Notes under the pieces: model-generated | The model's database searches: none | The model's input: the letters and a program-made list of their open reading frames with translations, nothing else | What the model was told of the DNA's origin: nothing | Position numbers and translations under genes: made by a program | Source of the DNA: Candidatus Bathyarchaeota archaeon | Lineage (GTDB): Archaea > Thermoproteota > Bathyarchaeia > RBG-16-48-13 > JAGMEO01 | Assembly: GCA_023128135.1 (NCBI GenBank) | Contig: JAGMEO010000019.1 | Location: 1 to 8,765 of the forward strand | Reading direction: 5' to 3' | Length of the DNA: 8,765 nucleotides | Shown: positions 4,888-8,765 of the stretch, in pieces | Layout: every line of letters begins with the position of its first letter | Numbering within the stretch: the stretch's first letter is position 1

Positions 4888-6129
4888 TTCCTTTTCTAAA
4901 ATACTAAATTCTGTTATTTTTCCATTTAGCTTTTCTATTTGACTTTTTATTCGATTAACAACCCAAGCTTTTCCATTAACCCTAAGGTTCGCCGTCTTCT
5001 TATCATATTTCACTTCAATCACATTATCTTGGTCAAATAATCTAGATATTAAAGCCATCGTCTCTTCACTCAGTGGAACTATGAAAGTAGCTTCAATAAG
5101 AGGTTCTAAATGGTTATTGACTGTTTTTATTAATTTATCCAAGTTTATTTTCTTTGAGGCAGAGATTGGTATTAAATTGGTCGCTTCTTTTTTTATTTGA
5201 GAGGTTTTCTTGTTTAATTCTGTCTGTGTGAGTAAATCTATTTTATTCAGAGCTGTAATTATTGGGACACTCCCAGCATCTAACTCCTTTATCGTTTTAA
5301 GGCAAACAGATAGTTTTCTTTTAATTTCATGAATGGGTTCATTTGCATCTAATAAGAGTATAATTACATCAGAGACCATGGTTTCTTCAAGAGTTGAATG
5401 AAATGACTCTATGAGGGCTAAAGGTAAATGGTCTATGAAGCCAACAGTATCTGTAAGTAATACTTTTCTTTTCTTTAAGTTGATGGCTCTTGTCTTTGTT
5501 GATAGCGTTGTGAAAAGGCTACGGTTGATAGGTACTGGTTCTTCTGCTAGAGCTTTAAATAATGTGCTTTTTCCAGAGTTTGTGTAACCTGCTAATGAGA
5601 CAAGAGAGAAGCCAAGCTCCAACCTGTGACGCCTATGTATTTTTCTTTTTTCGCGAACCCTTTCTAATTTACGTCTTACATGAGCCATCTGACGTTTTAT
5701 AGCCTCATAATGTACTTCAACCTCATATCTACCAAGGCCTCGAAAACCTGGTTGTTCGCCTTGTCTGGCGAGTCTTACACTCTCTTTTGCTCTTGGAAGT
5801 TGACGATGAAGATTAGCTAATTTAATTTGAAGATGGGCTTCTCTTGTAGACGCCCTTTTAGAAAAAATTTCAAGTATTAATTGAAATCGATCTATAGCTT
5901 CCACTTTAGTGAGTTTTGCAATATTATAAGATTGAGTTGATGTTAAATCGTTCTCGAAAATGATCTTGTCTGCATTAAGGTCAATAACAAGCTTGGCTAA
6001 TTCTTTTGCCTTACCTTGACCTATTTGGTAGCTTGAATCACGTTCACGAATTTGTTCGATAGCGTGAACCACCGTATATTCTGCAGCTTCCGCTAAATTC
6101 TTAAGTTCTTCAAGATTCGAGGAATCCAA
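4882..6129 (-). CDS. hflX: GTPase HflX (ribosome-associated)
   Basis: The visible frame gives 415 aa from TTG 6129. The HflX N-terminal domain covers about 1-165 (YQIGQGKAKEL at 34-44; KRASTREAHLQIKLANL at 91-107; GFRGLGRYEVE at 128-138). A long helical hairpin rich in Arg and Lys follows. The GTPase domain has Walker A GYTNSGKST (181-189), switch Thr in FTTLSTKTR (206-214), DTVGF (227-231), NKID (295-298) and SASK (323-326). The C-terminal part (about 350-415) is a family-typical extension. HflX binds the large ribosomal subunit, and bacterial HflX can split or rescue stalled ribosomes; the archaeal role is less clear. It follows mbf1 by 23 bases, probably in one operon, and converges on trm56 with a 6-base overlap. 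TTG 6129 has no Shine-Dalgarno sequence, and the frame continues upstream to a TGA at 6169-6171. That extension encodes RVIIVHRHIS, which looks like the first HflX beta strand, so the true start may be unusual and farther upstream. Confidence 0.92.
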   Translation of the reverse strand: MDSSNLEELKNLAEAAEYTVVHAIEQIRERDSSYQIGQGKAKELAKLVIDLNADKIIFENDLTSTQSYNIAKLTKVEAIDRFQLILEIFSKRASTREAHLQIKLANLHRQLPRAKESVRLARQGEQPGFRGLGRYEVEVHYEAIKRQMAHVRRKLERVREKRKIHRRHRLELGFSLVSLAGYTNSGKSTLFKALAEEPVPINRSLFTTLSTKTRAINLKKRKVLLTDTVGFIDHLPLALIESFHSTLEETMVSDVIILLLDANEPIHEIKRKLSVCLKTIKELDAGSVPIITALNKIDLLTQTELNKKTSQIKKEATNLIPISASKKINLDKLIKTVNNHLEPLIEATFIVPLSEETMALISRLFDQDNVIEVKYDKKTANLRVNGKAWVVNRIKSQIEKLNGKITEFSILEKEL

Positions 6130-6152
6130 AGAGATATGTCTATGTACAATTA

Positions 6153-6680
6153 TTACTCGCGTGAGACCTCAGCCTCCGATGACGTCCCTTTCTTTTTAAA
6201 GCGAACAACATCACCTAAAGTTAAATCAAAAGGTTTCTGAATCAAAAGATCTTTTGTAATTATAAGAGACGAAGGGGGAGCCAACAAGTTGATCTTTAGG
6301 CTCTTTTCTAATTTCTTGGTAAGTTTATCATCTGGAACCATCTTACCTATTTCAAGTTTTTGGAGAACAGAGGCTTTTTCTTGAATCGTTTTTCCGAGAT
6401 CTTTTTGGCTAAGATTCATTTTTTCCCTTGCTTTTCTGATTCTCTGGCCATAATCCTCTACAAGTTCAAGCTCTTCATCCACACTTCCATGCATGGGTTT
6501 AGAACGACGTATAGATGACTTTGAACTAACATTTTTCATTGCCAATTGTGATTTTTTCTTTATGTTCCAACTTGAAGATGAAAAACATGCACATTTAGAG
6601 CAGACAATAAGCTTTGCACCATCAATTATGATTCTATTAGAGAGCCCAAGAATTTTTTTTCCACAGATTTCACATGCCAT
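6153..6680 (-). CDS. mbf1: Multiprotein bridging factor 1 homologue (MBF1), zinc ribbon plus HTH
   Basis: This 175-aa protein matches archaeal MBF1. The N-terminal zinc ribbon has Cys3, Cys6, Cys27 and Cys30. A basic, Ser/Lys-rich linker spans 36-66. A Cro/XRE-type helix-turn-helix at about 77-131 reads YGQRIRKAREKMNLSQKDLG, then EKASVLQKLEIGKMVPD. A C-terminal beta part reads FDLTLGDVVRFKKKG. Eukaryotic MBF1 bridges TBP and activators and binds ribosomes under stress; archaeal MBF1 has been linked mainly to ribosomes and translation. The start is ATG 6680, with a TATA box 31-39 bases upstream that implies a very short leader. It is the first gene of a likely mbf1-hflX operon and is divergent from nac. 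The pairing of MBF1 with a ribosome-binding GTPase supports a translation role. Confidence 0.93.
   Translation of the reverse strand: MACEICGKKILGLSNRIIIDGAKLIVCSKCACFSSSSWNIKKKSQLAMKNVSSKSSIRRSKPMHGSVDEELELVEDYGQRIRKAREKMNLSQKDLGKTIQEKASVLQKLEIGKMVPDDKLTKKLEKSLKINLLAPPSSLIITKDLLIQKPFDLTLGDVVRFKKKGTSSEAEVSRE
6166..6177 (-). promoter_or_regulatory. Ribosome binding site inside mbf1 that probably serves hflX
   Basis: On the minus strand GGAGG (6177-6173) and GAGGT (6170-6166) lie inside the end of mbf1, ahead of the hflX frame. They are 36-44 bases before TTG 6129, too far for that codon. They sit well for initiation near codons 6162-6151, where no ATG, GTG or TTG exists in the hflX frame. Confidence 0.4.
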
Positions 6681-6710
6681 GTTTAAGCAGTCCTTCGAAC
6701 TGAAATAGGG

Positions 6711-6719
6711 GTTATATAC
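6711..6719 (-). promoter_or_regulatory. TATA box for mbf1
   Basis: On the minus strand this reads GTATATAAC, one of the best TATA-box matches in the window, centred about 35 bases before ATG 6680. The start of transcription would fall near 6689, leaving a leader of about 9 bases. That is too short to include the GAAGGA at 6691-6696. Confidence 0.5.
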
Positions 6720-6832
6720 ATAAAATCTTTATACTTTACCTAATTAGTTGTCTCAAAAAAGGCGTTTTATTAGAACGTATATTGATGTATAAGAGTGAAA
6801 AAATATTGTGCTGTATTCATATTATTGTACAA

Positions 6833-6841
6833 TTTTAAAAA
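6833..6841 (+). promoter_or_regulatory. TATA-like box for nac
   Basis: TTTTAAAAA lies 51-59 bases before ATG 6892. It predicts a start of transcription near 6863 and a leader of about 28 bases that keeps the Shine-Dalgarno sequence. Several other AT-rich tracts are close, so the exact box is uncertain. The 183 bases between nac ATG 6892 and the mbf1 TATA box otherwise hold nothing I can name. Confidence 0.35.
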
Positions 6842-6891
6842 GCAGTCTGAAAGTATCTAAATAAAAAGATGCTGGAAAGGTGGAACTATGT

Positions 6892-7248
6892 ATGAGGGGA
6901 ACAAATCCTAGACAAACTAAAAGAATGATGCAGCGCTTAGGGATGAAGGTTGACGAGATTCCTAATGCAAAACAAGTCATTATACGCACTGAAAATAAAG
7001 ATATCTTAATTGATAATCCTGATGTTGCAGTTATAGAAGTGCAGGGTCAGAGAGTGTTTCAGATAGTTGGTGGCAGAGTTTCTGAAAAAAGTGTCACCAA
7101 AGATGTTATAGAAGAAGAAATACCTAACGAAGATGTACAACTTGTTGTTAATCAGACTGGAAAATCATTAAGCGAAGTAAAGGCTGCTCTAAAGGAGACA
7201 AATGGCGATCTTGCAAAAGCAATTCTCCTTCTTCAATCAAAGAGTTAA
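6892..7248 (+). CDS. nac: Nascent polypeptide-associated complex protein (archaeal NAC)
   Basis: This 118-aa protein is a homologue of alpha-NAC that binds at the ribosomal exit tunnel as a homodimer and contacts nascent chains. The N-terminal block NPRQTKRMMQRLGMKVDEI is family-typical (residues 5-23). The NAC beta-barrel core covers about 25-64 (VIIRTENKDILIDNPDVAVI, then VQGQRVFQIVGG). An acidic linker leads to a C-terminal UBA domain at about 79-116 (DVQLVVNQTGKSLSEVKAAL, then NGDLAKAILLL). I chose ATG 6892 rather than in-frame GTG 6880. The sequence AAAGGTGG at 6876-6883 is a good ribosome binding site for 6892, and known archaeal NACs start with M-(F)-RGxNPRQ. The gene converges with pyrI, with only 6 bases between stop codons. 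Confidence 0.95.
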   Translation: MRGTNPRQTKRMMQRLGMKVDEIPNAKQVIIRTENKDILIDNPDVAVIEVQGQRVFQIVGGRVSEKSVTKDVIEEEIPNEDVQLVVNQTGKSLSEVKAALKETNGDLAKAILLLQSKS

Positions 7249-7254
7249 ATTCAC

Positions 7255-7752
7255 CTAAACATCATCTCCAAATTTGTTCCGATTTTTCCCAAACTGTTTT
7301 AGTGCATCTTCTCTTTCCATAATTCTACTACAGTAATGACATCTTAGTACGAGGGGGTTTTCTGTTTCAATGATAAACGTTGGTTGGATAGGTTCATGGC
7401 TATTAGAAACACACGTAGGATTTGTACATTTTAACATGCCATGAATAACTTTTGGTAGTTTTGCCTTCTGTTTCTCGATAACCGTGAAGTCTCGTATTAT
7501 GTTGATTGTTGCATGTGGTGCTATTAGAGCTATCTTGTTCACTTCATCAGAATTTAGTTCTCTTCCTTCAATTTTCACAATGTCCTTTGACCCAATTTTA
7601 CTACTAGGCACATTAATTGCAATACTTACTATGTGTCTGGTTTGACTGGTTATTCCTAAAATATTTAGTACAGTTAAACTGTTACCTGCACTTATATGAT
7701 CAATAACGGTTCCTTCCCTAATCTTTTTTATTCGAAGTTCTTCATCAGACAA
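7255..7752 (-). CDS. pyrI: Aspartate carbamoyltransferase regulatory chain
   Basis: This 165-aa protein is the zinc-containing regulatory subunit that binds the PyrB catalytic trimer and lets nucleotides control the first committed step of pyrimidine synthesis. The N-terminal allosteric domain covers about 1-98 (IREGTVIDHISAGNSLTVLNIL, IVSIAINVPSSKIGSKDIVKIE, PHATINII). The zinc domain has Cys109, Cys114, Cys138 and Cys141, with the same spacing as in the E. coli chain, so assembly with PyrB should be intact. The start is TTG at 7750-7752; the only upstream in-frame codons before a stop lack any other start, and GTGAG lies just upstream. A TATA-like GTTTAATAT lies on the plus strand at 7794-7802 (ATATTAAAC on the coding strand), 42-50 bases from the start. 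It is transcribed away from pyrB, unlike the common pyrBI operon. Confidence 0.95.
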   Translation of the reverse strand: MSDEELRIKKIREGTVIDHISAGNSLTVLNILGITSQTRHIVSIAINVPSSKIGSKDIVKIEGRELNSDEVNKIALIAPHATINIIRDFTVIEKQKAKLPKVIHGMLKCTNPTCVSNSHEPIQPTFIIETENPLVLRCHYCSRIMEREDALKQFGKNRNKFGDDV

Positions 7753-7926
7753 AAGCTCACTACCAATTCATAAAATTCAATATTTCCAAAATAGTTTAAT
7801 ATCATCTGAAAAAGGTTTGGCTTTAATTTGAACCCTTTCTTATCAGAGTACATTGAAGGTAATTTGTCTTATAAATGAGCGAAATAAACCATCTAAATAT
7901 CATGTTCTCTAAAGGATTTGTGGTAA
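7753..7926. promoter_or_regulatory. Divergent promoter region between pyrI and pyrB
   Basis: These 174 bases hold the leader of pyrI on the left and of pyrB on the right. Candidate TATA boxes are ATATTAAAC (minus strand, 7794-7802) and CTTATAAAT (plus strand, 7868-7876). Midway between them lies an imperfect inverted repeat, AAAGGTTT (7811-7818) against AACCCTTT (7831-7838), with one mismatch in eight. A shared regulator bound there could keep the two subunits in balance, but this is inference from position. Confidence 0.4.
7868..7876 (+). promoter_or_regulatory. TATA box for pyrB
   Basis: CTTATAAAT is 51-59 bases before ATG 7927. It predicts transcription from about 7897 and a leader of about 30 bases that contains AAAGGA (7911-7916) and GTGGT just before the start codon. 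Confidence 0.45.
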
Positions 7927-8765
7927 ATGAGTTTTGAAGGAAGAGACATTGTCTCTATCAAAGATTTTACTCGTGAAGAAGTTGAACATATCCTTGAAAT
8001 TGCTGAACTGATGGAGCCTCTCACCCGAAACGGTTCTGACCTTTTGAAAGGAAAAATATTGGCAAATTTATTCTTTGAACCCAGTACTAGGACAAAGCTT
8101 AGTTTCGAAGCTGCAATGCGTAGACTTGGCGGTGAATGTATAGGGTTCTCTGAGCCAACAACAAGCTCAATAAAAAAAGGCGAAACTTTAGCAGACACTA
8201 TCCGTGTAGTTGAAAATTACTCAGATATAATAGTATTGAGACACGGCCTAGAGGGAGTTGCTAGAATGGCGGCTGAATTATCAACTGTACCAATAATAAA
8301 TGCTGGTTCAGGTAGCGAAGAACACCCAACCCAAGCATTGCTTGACCTCTACACCATTAATAGAGAACTAGGAAGAATTGATGGGTTAAACATCGTTTTC
8401 GTTGGTGATCTAAGATATGGTAGAACAGTGCATTCTTTAGCATACGCTCTTGCTCTCTATGATGTTAATCTGTATTTAGTTTCCCCAGAGATTTTACGGA
8501 TGCGCAAAGAAGTTTTAAAAGATGTCGAGAAGAAGATAAAAATCTTTGAAGTGGAAAACATTGAGAGCATTATTCCTAAAGCGGATGTTCTTTATGTTAC
8601 TAGAATTCAAAAGGAAAGGTTTCCTGATCCGGAGGAATACGAAAAAGTCAAAGGATCTTACAGAATAACTTTAGATACTATCCGTCACGCAAAGAGCAGT
8701 CTTAACATATTGCATCCACTCCCAAGAATCGACGAAATATCACCAGAAATAGATTCGACTCCATA
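7927..8765 (+). CDS. pyrB: Aspartate carbamoyltransferase catalytic chain, 3' end beyond window
   Basis: The first 279 codons are present, of roughly 300-310 expected. The enzyme joins carbamoyl phosphate and L-aspartate to make N-carbamoyl-aspartate. Active-site residues are intact. The carbamoyl-phosphate loop is Ser53-Thr54-Arg55-Thr56 in FFEPSTRTKLSFE. Ser80 and Lys84 lie in the 80s loop (TSSIKKGET), and Arg105-His106 follow. His133, Pro134 and Gln136 lie in EEHPTQALLDLYT, and Arg166 lies in VGDLRYGRTVHS. The VTRIQKERF block and HPLPRIDEI near the edge complete the aspartate site. The start ATG 7927 gives the usual N-terminus (GRDIVSIKDFTREE). The sequence leaves the window shortly after the HPLPR motif, so the stop is not seen. 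It pairs functionally with the divergent pyrI gene. Confidence 0.97.
   Translation, partial: MSFEGRDIVSIKDFTREEVEHILEIAELMEPLTRNGSDLLKGKILANLFFEPSTRTKLSFEAAMRRLGGECIGFSEPTTSSIKKGETLADTIRVVENYSDIIVLRHGLEGVARMAAELSTVPIINAGSGSEEHPTQALLDLYTINRELGRIDGLNIVFVGDLRYGRTVHSLAYALALYDVNLYLVSPEILRMRKEVLKDVEKKIKIFEVENIESIIPKADVLYVTRIQKERFPDPEEYEKVKGSYRITLDTIRHAKSSLNILHPLPRIDEISPEIDSTP

Noticed and set aside
6880..6891. GTG 6880 as the start of nac
   Set aside because: It falls inside the ribosome binding site that fits ATG 6892, and the four extra residues do not match archaeal NAC N-termini.
7893..8198. Minus-strand open frame of 101 codons over pyrB
   Set aside because: It lies opposite the conserved start and carbamoyl-phosphate loop of pyrB; its Ser-rich sequence is a shadow of that gene.
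1..8765. CRISPR array, rRNA gene or insertion sequence
   Set aside because: No regularly spaced direct repeats, no rRNA-like stretch and no transposase motifs or terminal repeats were seen.

Overview
The window is archaeal. It carries a TFIIE-alpha homologue (TFE), archaeal NAC, MBF1, the archaeal tRNA C56 2'-O-methyltransferase (Trm56), a DUF2110 protein found only in archaea, and a separate pyrI regulatory chain. The DNA is AT-rich. Several genes use GTG or TTG starts, and several promoters fit the archaeal TATA-box pattern. The gene set would suit a Bathyarchaeia-like or other TACK/euryarchaeal mesophile, but the exact lineage is inference and should be held loosely.

Left part (1 to about 2400) looks accessory. 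It holds the tail of an unrecognised gene, a two-helix membrane protein with a PH-like soluble part, a small charged 62-aa protein on the minus strand, a TraX-family membrane protein and a single-pass membrane protein of unknown function. Between them, at about 1080-1103, lies a perfect 3' end of a tRNA gene (T-loop, 3' T-stem strand, 3' acceptor strand, CCA) with no matching 5' half. This is what an integrated element leaves at its distal attachment site. If so, the element would lie to the left. The flanking sequence contains an 8-bp hairpin, an 8-bp palindrome and a CG-alternating tract.

Right part (2435 to the end) is core archaeal information processing and pyrimidine synthesis, in short divergent and convergent units. 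Minus-strand operon: tfe, then an HD-domain protein (TIGR00295-like), then DUF2110, tightly packed, with the last two overlapping. Divergent from tfe is trm56, probably leaderless. trm56 converges with and overlaps the end of hflX, which follows mbf1 on the minus strand. Divergent from mbf1 is nac, which converges on pyrI. pyrI is divergent from pyrB, which runs off the right edge.

By function, most of the right part serves gene expression: transcription initiation (TFE), tRNA modification (Trm56), ribosome and nascent-chain factors (HflX, NAC) and a coactivator-like regulator (MBF1). The two subunits of aspartate transcarbamoylase sit next to each other but are transcribed apart. I did not find a clear new defence or mobile system. 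The best leads are the tRNA-derived attachment site, the hflX start region (the expected first beta strand is encoded upstream of any usual start codon) and the uncharacterised HD/DUF2110 pair attached to tfe.
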